A stretch of 7,685 nt of DNA from Lachnospiraceae bacterium (GCA_022790905.1 JAAVYC010000188.1:1-7685); one strand, 5' to 3'. Shown: positions 1 to 6,484, numbered from the stretch's first letter. The notes: a model not told the origin generated them from the letters alone. Program-made: numbers and translations.

Positions 1-1264
1 ATTGACAGGTAACTTTTTGAGACACGCCTAATTCAGACCATTTTATTTTTTTCTCCATACTATGTTGTTTTTCATAAATGCACTGTGTATAAAGCATTTC
101 TTCATAGACAGCAAGACAAATAGAACGATAACGCCCTGCCGTGACTTCTGCCTGATTTCTCAATTGTCTATAGATATTTGGCTGTAACGCTCTGACCACT
201 TTTTTCGCCCACTCGTCTACATCCTCTTTTGTCCGAAAACCATTAACACCGTCTTTTACAATATCATCCACACCCGTCGCACGAACTGCCACAACAGGAT
301 TTTTCCCTGCCATTGCCTCTGCAAGTACAATTCCCTGCGTCTCCGATTTTGAAGCATATAAAAATAAATCTGCCGCATTTAAATAGTCCTTCACCTGTTC
401 ATTGTCCACACTTCCGACAAAAACGATCTCCTCTGCAATTCCCAACTTTTCTGCCAAACGCTCCAAATGTTCTCTTTGACTTCCCTCTCCAATATACATC
501 AGACAAAAATCCGGTCCCAAAATCTTTTTTACCTCCGCAATTCCATAAAGCAAAAATTCCGGATTCTTCTCCTCCTCCAATCTCGAAATGGTACAAAACA
601 AATGTCTTTTCCCTTTTAAATATTGTTCCCTTAGCTCCCTCGAACGTCTCTCATCCGGTATAAAAAATTCTTCTGCAAGTCCTGTTGGAAATACGGAAAT
701 TGGTGTCTTCGTCCCATTCTTCTGTATTACTTTTTGCATTCCCAGAGATGGCGCTAGCACCAGATCGCAGTGATTCGTAAACCATCTCATATATTCTGGT
801 ATTAATAAGTTCTGCGTAAGACTTAATAATTTCTTTTTTAAAAAAACGGCTTTTCCTTTCAACTGAAACCAACCCAAATAATGAAGATAATCCTCATAGC
901 GAGTGTGATATGTGTAAATAACGGGAATTTTGTATTTCTTTCCAAGATGCAGTGCACAATTGCCAATAAAAAGGGGGTGATGCACATGGATACAATCAAA
1001 AGATTCTTTCTCAAAAACGCTATGAATTTCTCTCATAAAAATTGTGGGATATGGCATTCCATTTTTAATTTTATGTTTTCCTGTGCGATAACGAATAATT
1101 CTCTCTTCTGCCATAAGATCCCATTCTTCCGTGCCCTCGTATTTCGGCGCAAAAATCACAACCTCATGCCCAAGTTTTTTCAATTCCTTCGCCTGGCGTT
1201 CTATAGAAATTTGGATCCCTCCCACAAATGGTTTATAATTATTTGTTAACATTGCTATTTTCAT
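1..1264 (-). CDS. GT4-family glycosyltransferase, diacylglycerol glucosyltransferase-like (3' end off window)
   Basis: The reading frame stays open for 421 codons from ATG at 1264 to the left edge, so the stop is outside the window. The start has AAGGAGGG 8 nt upstream (1273-1280). It is a GT-B fold enzyme of family GT4. The N-terminal domain begins MKIAMLTNNY with a Gly-Gly nucleotide-sugar loop (residues 15-16), then HVHHP (93-97) and YTYHTRYEDYLHY (117-129). The C-terminal domain has the Ser-Arg-Leu segment (227-229) and the retaining-GT E-x7-E motif (Glu308, Glu316). The YHT-x-YEDY-type segment recalls 1,2-diacylglycerol 3-glucosyltransferases of Gram-positive bacteria, which put glucose from UDP-glucose on diacylglycerol at the inner membrane face. 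Acceptor specificity is inferred; another lipid or polysaccharide acceptor is possible. It follows the DedA gene by 85 bp without a visible terminator or clear promoter, so the two are probably cotranscribed. Residues after about 390 extend past the usual GT4 end. Confidence 0.88.
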   Translation of the reverse strand, partial: MKIAMLTNNYKPFVGGIQISIERQAKELKKLGHEVVIFAPKYEGTEEWDLMAEERIIRYRTGKHKIKNGMPYPTIFMREIHSVFEKESFDCIHVHHPLFIGNCALHLGKKYKIPVIYTYHTRYEDYLHYLGWFQLKGKAVFLKKKLLSLTQNLLIPEYMRWFTNHCDLVLAPSLGMQKVIQKNGTKTPISVFPTGLAEEFFIPDERRSRELREQYLKGKRHLFCTISRLEEEKNPEFLLYGIAEVKKILGPDFCLMYIGEGSQREHLERLAEKLGIAEEIVFVGSVDNEQVKDYLNAADLFLYASKSETQGIVLAEAMAGKNPVVAVRATGVDDIVKDGVNGFRTKEDVDEWAKKVVRALQPNIYRQLRNQAEVTAGRYRSICLAVYEEMLYTQCIYEKQHSMEKKIKWSELGVSQKVTCQ

Positions 1265-1272
1265 CTTTTATT

Positions 1273-1280
1273 CCCTCCTT
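1273..1280 (-). promoter_or_regulatory. Ribosome binding site of the glycosyltransferase
   Basis: AAGGAGGG on the minus strand, 8 nt before the ATG at 1264. It fixes the start of the edge-truncated glycosyltransferase gene. Confidence 0.8.
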
Positions 1281-1349
1281 CATTTCCACGAACAACAATC
1301 CAAGCAATCACACTAACACAGATCTCTGACTCTAATCAACAATTTCTCA

Positions 1350-1859
1350 TTAAGCCAAGACTTTCATCGCTGCTTCTCCGAAAAAATAACCGGCTCCCAC
1401 AAAAACCAGATTCCACACAAAAATTCCGAGCGCAGAACTGACTGTATATTTCCAAAAATTCATCTGAACCATTCCCGCTGGAATAGAGATAATTGTTCGA
1501 ACCATAGGGAGCAGTTTGCTGATAAAGACTCCCATCTCTCCCTTTTCCCTGAGCATTTCCATTTTCTCTTCAATTACATCCTTATGCTTTGGAAATTTTT
1601 TAAAGTAAAAGCCCATTAATTTCGGTCCTCCCCATCTGCCGAGCAGATATAAAATCCAGCTGCCTGTCAATCCAGCCAGCACCGTCAAGATCATGACCAT
1701 CGGAAAACTAATCTCTCCATTTGCCGCCCAAACACCAGACAAAGGCATAATCACTCCCGCTGGAAATCCCGGCAGATTCATATATTCAAGCAAAACAATG
1801 AGATAGATAAAAAACGCTCCATAACGCAAAAAATAACTTGTCAACATTTGAATATCCAT
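1350..1859 (-). CDS. DedA/VTT-family small membrane protein
   Basis: A 169-residue integral membrane protein with hydrophobic segments near residues 10-29, 53-74, 111-131 and 138-160. DedA-family features are the N-terminal Leu-Leu-Glu-Tyr with following Pro-Gly-Phe-Pro (Glu25, residues 23-34), the GRWGG turn (74-78), and the re-entrant block SKLLPMVRTIISIPAGM (114-130). DedA proteins move lipids across the membrane; known examples include undecaprenyl-phosphate and phospholipid translocases tied to membrane potential and antimicrobial-peptide tolerance. Two usual family residues differ: Lys115 stands where many members have the first Arg of the F-x-x-R-x-x-P-x-x-R block (Arg121 is kept), and Ser67 stands where an Asp often follows the Gly of the second helix. 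ATG at 1859 is chosen because AAGAGGTGA lies 8 nt upstream; a GTG at 1871 lies inside that Shine-Dalgarno. It is the first gene of a unit with the glycosyltransferase. Confidence 0.88.
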   Translation of the reverse strand: MDIQMLTSYFLRYGAFFIYLIVLLEYMNLPGFPAGVIMPLSGVWAANGEISFPMVMILTVLAGLTGSWILYLLGRWGGPKLMGFYFKKFPKHKDVIEEKMEMLREKGEMGVFISKLLPMVRTIISIPAGMVQMNFWKYTVSSALGIFVWNLVFVGAGYFFGEAAMKVLA

Positions 1860-1867
1860 GAAAAAAA

Positions 1868-1876
1868 TCACCTCTT
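1868..1876 (-). promoter_or_regulatory. Ribosome binding site deciding the DedA start
   Basis: AAGAGGTGA on the minus strand, 8 nt before ATG 1859. The upstream in-frame GTG at 1871 overlaps this element, which argues against that earlier start. Confidence 0.75.
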
Positions 1877-1902
1877 ACTATCTTACATTTTTTTCTCTAT
1901 TT

Positions 1903-1932
1903 ATTATAACGACTCACCCCCGAACTTGTCTC
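1903..1932 (-). promoter_or_regulatory. Sigma-A-type promoter of dedA-glycosyltransferase unit
   Basis: Minus strand: GAGACA (1927-1932; 4 of 6 matches to TTGACA), an 18-bp spacer, then a perfect TATAAT (1903-1908). The predicted transcription start is near 1896, giving a leader of about 37 nt before the DedA ATG. The stretch just upstream (about 1937-1976) is almost pure A/T and could act as an UP element that offsets the weaker -35 box. The promoter lies directly after the terminator of the preceding operon. Confidence 0.75.
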
Positions 1933-1976
1933 CAAAATCAGAAAATATTAAGAATATATTAAAGATTTTTTACAAT

Positions 1977-2012
1977 AAAAAAACTCCCTCCTGACAGTTT
2001 GCCAAGAAGGAG
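1977..2012 (-). terminator. Rho-independent terminator of the kinase-dehydrogenase-aldolase operon
   Basis: Reading the minus strand, CTCCTTCTTGGCA pairs with TGTCAGGAGGGAG over 13 bp (three of them G-U) around an AAC loop, followed at once by seven T. It starts 18 nt after the aldolase stop codon and separates the operon from the dedA promoter. Confidence 0.92.
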
Positions 2013-2030
2013 CCTTTTCATATTTCCCGT

Positions 2031-2675
2031 TTATTTTCTCTGTCCATAAGTTTGGAATTTGACTGCCATAATTTCCATCTCTTCATCACTTAAAATGACT
2101 GGGGTTCCAATACTCTTTGCCTTTACATAGACTTCTGCACAGTGCTCAATCTCTTCTGCGACATTGAACGCATTTAAAATATCTACTGACCCCGCAATCA
2201 ATCCATGATTTGCCATCAGTGCCGCTCTGCGATCTTTCATCGCCTCAAACGTATTTTCTGCCAATTCTTTGGTTCCAAAAGTCGCATATTCGCCACAACG
2301 CACATTTTTACCGGAAAGCGCTACAAGATAGCTAGAAGCCGGAAGATCCTCGCGGTTTGTTGCGAGCACAGTGGCATAAACGCTGTGTGCATGTACCACT
2401 GCATCGATATCATCTCTTTTCACATAAAAGATTCTATGTAACTCGCTCTCGCTAGACGGTTTTCTCTCTCCCTCTACAACCTTTCCATCCATGTCAAGCA
2501 CCACGACATCCTCTGCTTCCATTTCAAAATAATCCACTCCGCTTGGACTAATGGCAAACAAACCTTCTTCTCTGTTGCAGATACTGATGTTTCCGCCAGT
2601 TCCTTTTGTAAGTCCTGCCTCAATCAGTTTTCTACAGTATTTTACTACGTCTTCTCTCTCTTTTTTTAATAACAT
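2031..2675 (-). CDS. Class II aldolase, L-fuculose-1-phosphate aldolase-like
   Basis: 214 residues, against about 215 for E. coli FucA, and alignable with it by eye over the whole length. These zinc enzymes reversibly cleave a ketose 1-phosphate to dihydroxyacetone phosphate and an aldehyde. Visible active-site parts are the phosphate loop GTGGNIS (25-31), SPSG (43-46), Ser74-Ser75-Glu76 (general acid/base Glu, FucA Glu73), zinc ligands His95 and His97 in HAH plus His157 in NHGL (FucA His92, His94, His155), and Tyr116 and Tyr210 at the places of FucA Tyr113 and Tyr209. The ATFGT segment (131-135) and the VILSDEE segment (193-199) are also FucA-like. ATG 2675 is chosen for its AGGAG 7 nt upstream; an in-frame start at 2747 would overlap the dehydrogenase. 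It is the last gene of the operon, 19 bp after the dehydrogenase. The true substrate may not be fuculose phosphate: ribulose-1-phosphate aldolases, ribulose-5-phosphate 4-epimerases and tetronate-phosphate decarboxylases share the fold. Confidence 0.92.
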   Translation of the reverse strand: MLLKKEREDVVKYCRKLIEAGLTKGTGGNISICNREEGLFAISPSGVDYFEMEAEDVVVLDMDGKVVEGERKPSSESELHRIFYVKRDDIDAVVHAHSVYATVLATNREDLPASSYLVALSGKNVRCGEYATFGTKELAENTFEAMKDRRAALMANHGLIAGSVDILNAFNVAEEIEHCAEVYVKAKSIGTPVILSDEEMEIMAVKFQTYGQRK

Positions 2676-2682
2676 ATCTATT

Positions 2683-2687
2683 CTCCT
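2683..2687 (-). promoter_or_regulatory. Ribosome binding site of the aldolase
   Basis: AGGAG on the minus strand, 7 nt before ATG 2675. It lies in the 19-bp gap after the dehydrogenase stop and supports the shorter aldolase start. Confidence 0.75.
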
Positions 2688-2694
2688 ATTCCGA

Positions 2695-3741
2695 TTAGTA
2701 ACGATATTGATACAATAAATGCTCTCCCCGCAAGAATCTCTTGACATCTGCCACTACCTGTCTGGTGTGATTTGCCAGCACATCCGTTGTCGCACCTGCG
2801 ATATGCGGAGTAATGACTACATTATCCAACTCTTGAATATACGGATGATTTTTCGCAATTGGCTCACTCTCATAGACATCAAATGCTGCCCCTGCAATCC
2901 GTTTTTCTCTCAATGCCTCTATCAAAGCTTCCTCATCCAAAACGGCACCTCTCGACGCATTGATCAGATAAGCCGTCGGTTTCATCATCGCAATTCTCTC
3001 TTTGTTGATAAGCTTTGTCGTCTCCTCTGTCACTTTCATATGGGAGGTGATAAAGTCTGAATTTTTCATCACTTCTTCCACAGACTCTGCCTTTTTAACA
3101 GCAAATTCCTCGATTTCAAGCTCTCCCTGATACGGATCATAGACCAAAAGCTGCATATCAAATGCTCTCGCAATTCTTCCCACTTTTTTACCGATACTTC
3201 CATAACCGAGAATTCCAAGTGTTTTTCCTTTTAACTGCATGCCTTTAAATACAGTATAAGGTGAATCTGCAGAAGCCCCCCAGACAACATCCGCTTTTAG
3301 ACCTGCTTTGGTTTTTGTACGGTTATCTCCCTCACTGGTGAACTTTCCTTCCTTTAATGCCATATATGCCATCGGAATCTTTCTCGCAATAGAAATCATC
3401 AGCCCGATTGTGAGTTCCGCTGTACAGTCAGAATTTCTTCCCGGTGTATAGAGTACCGGAATATTTCTCTCTTTCGCCGCTTCCATATCCACATTGACCG
3501 GAGTGGCCCTCGTACATGCAATCAATTTTAGATTCGGAGCATTCTCAATGACCTGTCTGGTGATATCATCGTAGCTTGTGATAATGATATCCGCGCCTTT
3601 TGACTTCTCCATCAACGTCTCTTCGTCAAATTTTGGAAGTCCAATGGCCCATCCCTCTTTTACTACGTCGCAGTATTCATAAAGGGGCTCTAACTCCTTT
3701 TCCTCATATTCTGCTGAAAAAAATACTTTCAACTTTTCCAT
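2695..3741 (-). CDS. D-isomer-specific 2-hydroxyacid dehydrogenase family protein (NAD-dependent)
   Basis: 348 residues. The family interconverts 2-hydroxyacids and 2-oxoacids with NAD(H) in the cytoplasm (phosphoglycerate, glycerate, lactate and erythronate-4-phosphate dehydrogenases). The Rossmann motif GYGSIG (179-184) is followed by Asp202, which favours NAD over NADP. The catalytic triad is visible as Arg264 (NASRG), Glu293 (DVYESEP) and His313 (TPHIAG). The substrate-domain segment RNSDCTAELTIGLM (102-115) is typical. Between that helix and the Rossmann start is a longer linker (about 133-168, including DVVWG and SPYTVF) than in phosphoglycerate dehydrogenases, suggesting a distinct subgroup. 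No ACT domain follows. ATG 3741 is chosen because AGGAGG sits 6 nt upstream; a start at 3801 would overlap the kinase. It lies 11 bp after the kinase, so the two are probably translationally coupled. Its role with a FucA-like aldolase is not known; it may oxidise a sugar acid before phosphorylation or reduce a product of the pathway. Confidence 0.9.
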   Translation of the reverse strand: MEKLKVFFSAEYEEKELEPLYEYCDVVKEGWAIGLPKFDEETLMEKSKGADIIITSYDDITRQVIENAPNLKLIACTRATPVNVDMEAAKERNIPVLYTPGRNSDCTAELTIGLMISIARKIPMAYMALKEGKFTSEGDNRTKTKAGLKADVVWGASADSPYTVFKGMQLKGKTLGILGYGSIGKKVGRIARAFDMQLLVYDPYQGELEIEEFAVKKAESVEEVMKNSDFITSHMKVTEETTKLINKERIAMMKPTAYLINASRGAVLDEEALIEALREKRIAGAAFDVYESEPIAKNHPYIQELDNVVITPHIAGATTDVLANHTRQVVADVKRFLRGEHLLYQYRY

Positions 3742-3747
3742 GCTGTT

Positions 3748-3753
3748 CCTCCT
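3748..3753 (-). promoter_or_regulatory. Ribosome binding site of the dehydrogenase, overlapping the kinase stop
   Basis: AGGAGG on the minus strand, 6 nt before ATG 3741. Its first base is the first-to-second-base overlap with the kinase TGA (3753-3755) in the string TGAGGAGGAA, a layout typical of translational coupling. Confidence 0.8.
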
Positions 3754-5276
3754 CAATCCATTTCTTTTATTTTTTCTGTCACTTGGTGACGCTTTTTCCA
3801 CAATGGACTCATTGTCTCTCGGATCTCTTTGTATAATTCGTAGATGAGATCATATTTTTCCGTATTTTTCAGATTTGGCTCATAGATGTGCTTATAATGA
3901 CATGCTTTTTCTACGGCTTCTTCGTAATCTTTATACATTCCAGTTGCAACACCTGCAATCATACTAACGCCTTTTGCTCCCATCTCTGTACCGTCTACAA
4001 TATAAACTGGACTTCCCATTGCATCTGCAATCATCTGTGCCCATACGGCGCTCTTTGCCCCGCCGCCTCCTAAGAAGAGTTTATTTCCTTTTTCAATACC
4101 TGCTAAACAATCTTTGATGGAAAGAGTAATTCCCTCATAGACAGCTCGTACCAATGTCTCTCTTGTCGTCGGCTGGCTGATGCCAAAGAAATTAGCTCTC
4201 GCATATGGATCAATAAATGGCGATCTCTCGCCTGCCACACTGAGATAAGGATGATAGATGACTCCACCGCATCCTACTGGAACAGATTCTACCATTTTAT
4301 CAATCTCTTTAAAGTCTTTCGTACCGGCAATATTTTCCAACATCCAGTCGATATTTGGCGTACCGTTCATCGTGCCCTGGAACAACATATACAAATCCTT
4401 CACAGGATGCTTTTCAAATCTGGTCTCTTCTTTTCCAAAATCACAGTTGTCTTTGCTATAAATAATTTGGTTTGCACAAGTTGTACCGAGCGCAACACAC
4501 ACCTCGTTCTCATGAATTACACCTGTTCCCAAAGTCGTCGAACAGACATCGCCCGCTCCGGCGATCACTGGTGTTCCCTCTTTTAATCCGAGCTGCTTTG
4601 CAACATCTTCTTTTACGCCTCCAACGATTGTACTTGGCGCATTTGGCTCTTTGATATAAGAGATATAATCTCCTAATCCCACTGCCTCTAACAATTCTTT
4701 GGCTACAGTCTCTGTCTGTACGTCGATCAATGTAGTGCAGGAATCTGTCAGCTCTCCGGTAACTACTCCAGTCAGTTTATAGCGGATCCAGTCTTTACAG
4801 AAGAATACGGCGCTCGCCTTGTCTAAAATTTCTTTTCGATTATTCTTCATCCAGAGAAGACATGTCAGCTGTCCACCCGCAATTGGAGGTGTCCCCGTAG
4901 TTTTGTGCATCATCTCTCCGAGTTCCGCTCTCTCCTGTGTCATAAATTCTACTTCACGGCTCGCCCTCGCATCACACCATAAAATAGAATTTTGAACCGG
5001 ATTTCCGTCTGCATCGATTAACCAGCATCCTTCTCCCTGTCCAGTGACACCAATTCCCGAAATCTCATCTGGCGTTGCCGGTCCATTTTCCATCACTCTG
5101 CGAATACACTCTGCAGTTCTCTCCCACAGCAGATTCATATCCATATCTACCATGGTATCCCCGATATAAATCGGTTCGTTTTCCATGGACTCTACTTGTA
5201 CTTCTCTTCCCTCAAGATCAAATAATACCGCTTTTACATTTGTTGTCCCCGCATCAATACCAATTACATAGTTCAT
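3753..5276 (-). CDS. FGGY-family carbohydrate kinase (xylulokinase/fuculokinase-like)
   Basis: 507 residues, the usual length for FGGY kinases, which phosphorylate sugars, ketoses or polyols with ATP. The N-terminal actin-like domain opens with the phosphate-1 loop GIDAGTTNVKAVLFD (6-20). GVTGQGEGCW (76-85) and LWCDARA (99-105) line the sugar pocket. FFCKDWIRYKLTG (158-170) is the first family signature. The catalytic base is probably Asp243 in GAGDVCSTTLGTG. The C-terminal domain has the adenosine-binding FLGGGGAKSAVWAQ (401-414) and ends with a YEPN-containing tail (465-468). By eye it is not clearly FucK, XylB, AraB or LsrK, so the substrate is left open. ATG 5276 is chosen because AAGGAGA lies 7 nt upstream; an in-frame start at 5354 falls upstream of the promoter -10 box and cannot be on the message. 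It is first in the operon. Confidence 0.92.
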   Translation of the reverse strand: MNYVIGIDAGTTNVKAVLFDLEGREVQVESMENEPIYIGDTMVDMDMNLLWERTAECIRRVMENGPATPDEISGIGVTGQGEGCWLIDADGNPVQNSILWCDARASREVEFMTQERAELGEMMHKTTGTPPIAGGQLTCLLWMKNNRKEILDKASAVFFCKDWIRYKLTGVVTGELTDSCTTLIDVQTETVAKELLEAVGLGDYISYIKEPNAPSTIVGGVKEDVAKQLGLKEGTPVIAGAGDVCSTTLGTGVIHENEVCVALGTTCANQIIYSKDNCDFGKEETRFEKHPVKDLYMLFQGTMNGTPNIDWMLENIAGTKDFKEIDKMVESVPVGCGGVIYHPYLSVAGERSPFIDPYARANFFGISQPTTRETLVRAVYEGITLSIKDCLAGIEKGNKLFLGGGGAKSAVWAQMIADAMGSPVYIVDGTEMGAKGVSMIAGVATGMYKDYEEAVEKACHYKHIYEPNLKNTEKYDLIYELYKEIRETMSPLWKKRHQVTEKIKEMD

Positions 5277-5282
5277 ATGTCT

Positions 5283-5289
5283 TCTCCTT
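5283..5289 (-). promoter_or_regulatory. Ribosome binding site of the kinase
   Basis: AAGGAGA on the minus strand, 7 nt before ATG 5276. It decides the kinase start in favour of the 507-residue product. Confidence 0.8.
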
Positions 5290-5304
5290 CCTTTTCTATA
5301 AATC

Positions 5305-5334
5305 TTACTTTTGTAATTTAATATTACTTTTGTA
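5305..5334 (-). promoter_or_regulatory. Candidate operator: two identical 11-bp direct repeats
   Basis: TACAAAAGTAA occurs twice on the minus strand (5324-5334 and 5305-5315), 19 bp apart start to start. The similarity extends to 15 of 18 positions. With a transcription start near 5339 the copies sit at about +5 to +15 and +24 to +34. Direct-repeat operators downstream of the start are known for the SorC-family repressor CggR, and a SorC-family gene lies immediately upstream, so this is the best candidate for its binding site. The assignment is inference. Confidence 0.55.
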
Positions 5335-5345
5335 TCTGTAGTATT

Positions 5346-5374
5346 AATATACACCTGTGCACTACATTTGTCAA
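5346..5374 (-). promoter_or_regulatory. Sigma-A-type promoter of the kinase operon
   Basis: Minus strand: a perfect TTGACA (5369-5374), a 17-bp spacer (5352-5368) and TATATT (5346-5351; 5 of 6 consensus bases). The predicted start near 5339 gives a leader of about 63 nt. A promoter this close to consensus, with repeats overlapping the early transcribed region, suggests control by repression rather than activation. Confidence 0.85.
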
Positions 5375-5442
5375 TCTATTTCTCATTTGTCATACCCACT
5401 AATTTTTCCACAAAAATAAAAGCCCTTTTTCTCATTGCCAAT

Positions 5443-5453
5443 GAAACGGTTTC
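5443..5453. promoter_or_regulatory. Short palindrome upstream of the kinase promoter
   Basis: GAAAC-G-GTTTC is a perfect inverted repeat with a one-base centre, about 70 bp upstream of the -35 box. It resembles a catabolite-responsive element but is one base short of the usual spacing (TGWAARCGNTWNCA). It may be a weak CcpA-type site, another regulator's half-sites, or chance. Confidence 0.25.
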
Positions 5454-5470
5454 TTTTACTGCCGCGCAAC

Positions 5471-5498
5471 AAAAAAATCTCGCAAAGCGAGATTTTTT
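5471..5498 (-). terminator. Rho-independent terminator after the SorC-type regulator (symmetrical)
   Basis: ATCTCGC and GCGAGAT pair perfectly around a three-base loop. They are flanked by A-runs and T-runs, so the hairpin reads as a terminator on either strand. On the minus strand it begins about 35 nt after the regulator stop and separates regulator transcription from the kinase promoter. Confidence 0.88.
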
Positions 5499-5532
5499 CT
5501 TGTTCTAACTAATTTTGTTTTACTTGTACTAC

Positions 5533-6477
5533 CTATTCGGTGAAATCACAGACTCTTTGCGCCGTATCATCGTCAATGATAAGCGTATTAATACAACCAC
5601 TCTTTAGAGCCCCGACAATCGCTTCCACTTTCTCTCTTCCTGTCGCCACTGCCATCACATTTGGAATTGTCCTAAGATCCTCCAGACTCACCCCAATAAT
5701 CCTTTTACGCAGCTTACAGCTTTCCCCGTCTCCATCTATCCGCAAAAAATTCAGACAAATATCCCCACAAAATCCCTCATTTTGCAACTTCAAGATTTCC
5801 TCTCTTGGAAATACGTCCTTTTGCCAAATCGTACATTTTTCTCCCAATTCACCGATTCCAATTAAAGCAATATCGCATTTTCTGATCCATTCAAAACTCT
5901 TTTTCAGCACTTCTTCTTCCATAAGACATTTCTTTGTCTCGGCGTGTACCACCACGTTTGGCGCATACATCATAAAACTAGGACAATCCAATTTATTCGC
6001 CAGATTCCTTACAATCTCGTCTGCTGTTACAGCGCCTTCCCACATATTTTGCGTTCCAACTAATTGGATCACCCGGCATTCCCCTCTTTTTCTATATTGC
6101 ATATGCCCAACCGTTGCCGTTAATGTCTCACCCCAGGAAACTCCAACAATCGATTTATTCTGTACAATTCTCTCAAAATGTCTTGCCGCAGCCTCCGTCA
6201 CCGCCTGAAAAATGTGCTTTTCTGTATCATTTTCATGACTTTCCACAACAACCGCCTGTTTGAGATGGAACTTCTCCTCTAATCTTTGTTCTAAAGACAT
6301 ACTCCGTTCAAGTTCTCCATTGACGACAATGGATACGACTCCCTTTTCTACTAGCGAGTTCATAATCTGATTTACTTTCTGTCTCGTAAGTGATAATCTT
6401 TTCGCAATCTCATCCTGTGTCAGACCCAGCGTATAATAAAAATGTGCAATTTTGACGTCCAACTTTCTGTTATCCAT
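5533..6477 (-). CDS. SorC/DeoR-family sugar-binding transcriptional regulator
   Basis: 314 residues, the standard SorC-family length. An N-terminal winged helix-turn-helix (about 10-55) contains GLTQDEIAKRLSLTRQKVNQ (18-37). The C-terminal effector domain, an isomerase-like fold that binds sugars or sugar phosphates, carries the family blocks VGVSWGETL (about 112-120), GIGELG, GDICLNFL and a terminal segment running from VSLEDLRTIPNV through CINTLIIDDDTA. ATG 6477 has AGGAGG 7 nt upstream (6485-6490). The family usually represses a neighbouring sugar operon until its phosphorylated substrate binds. Here the target is most likely the kinase operon 256 bp downstream, with its own transcript ended by the hairpin at 5471-5498. 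The effector is unknown. Confidence 0.93.
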   Translation of the reverse strand: MDNRKLDVKIAHFYYTLGLTQDEIAKRLSLTRQKVNQIMNSLVEKGVVSIVVNGELERSMSLEQRLEEKFHLKQAVVVESHENDTEKHIFQAVTEAAARHFERIVQNKSIVGVSWGETLTATVGHMQYRKRGECRVIQLVGTQNMWEGAVTADEIVRNLANKLDCPSFMMYAPNVVVHAETKKCLMEEEVLKKSFEWIRKCDIALIGIGELGEKCTIWQKDVFPREEILKLQNEGFCGDICLNFLRIDGDGESCKLRKRIIGVSLEDLRTIPNVMAVATGREKVEAIVGALKSGCINTLIIDDDTAQRVCDFTE

Positions 6478-6484
6478 CTCATTT

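Noticed and set aside
651..872. Short minus-strand frame inside the glycosyltransferase, and plus-strand frames at 313-663 and 881-1249
   Set aside because: All lie within the continuous 421-codon GT4 frame, which carries all the family motifs.
3742..3801. Upstream start at 3801 for the dehydrogenase and at 2747 for the aldolase
   Set aside because: Both would overlap the preceding gene and add unconserved residues. The internal ATGs at 3741 and 2675 have well-spaced Shine-Dalgarno sequences.
5277..5354. Upstream in-frame start at 5354 for the FGGY kinase
   Set aside because: It lies upstream of the predicted -10 box and transcription start, and the added residues are not part of the FGGY fold. 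ATG 5276 has a strong ribosome binding site.
5276..5532. A small gene, riboswitch or regulatory RNA in the regulator-kinase gap
   Set aside because: The gap is accounted for by a terminator, a promoter and repeats. No conserved aptamer-like fold or short ORF with a ribosome binding site was recognised by eye.
5540..6208. A 222-codon open frame on the plus strand
   Set aside because: It is antisense to the SorC-type regulator, its product shows no recognisable family, and the minus-strand frame has full family motifs and a good ribosome binding site.
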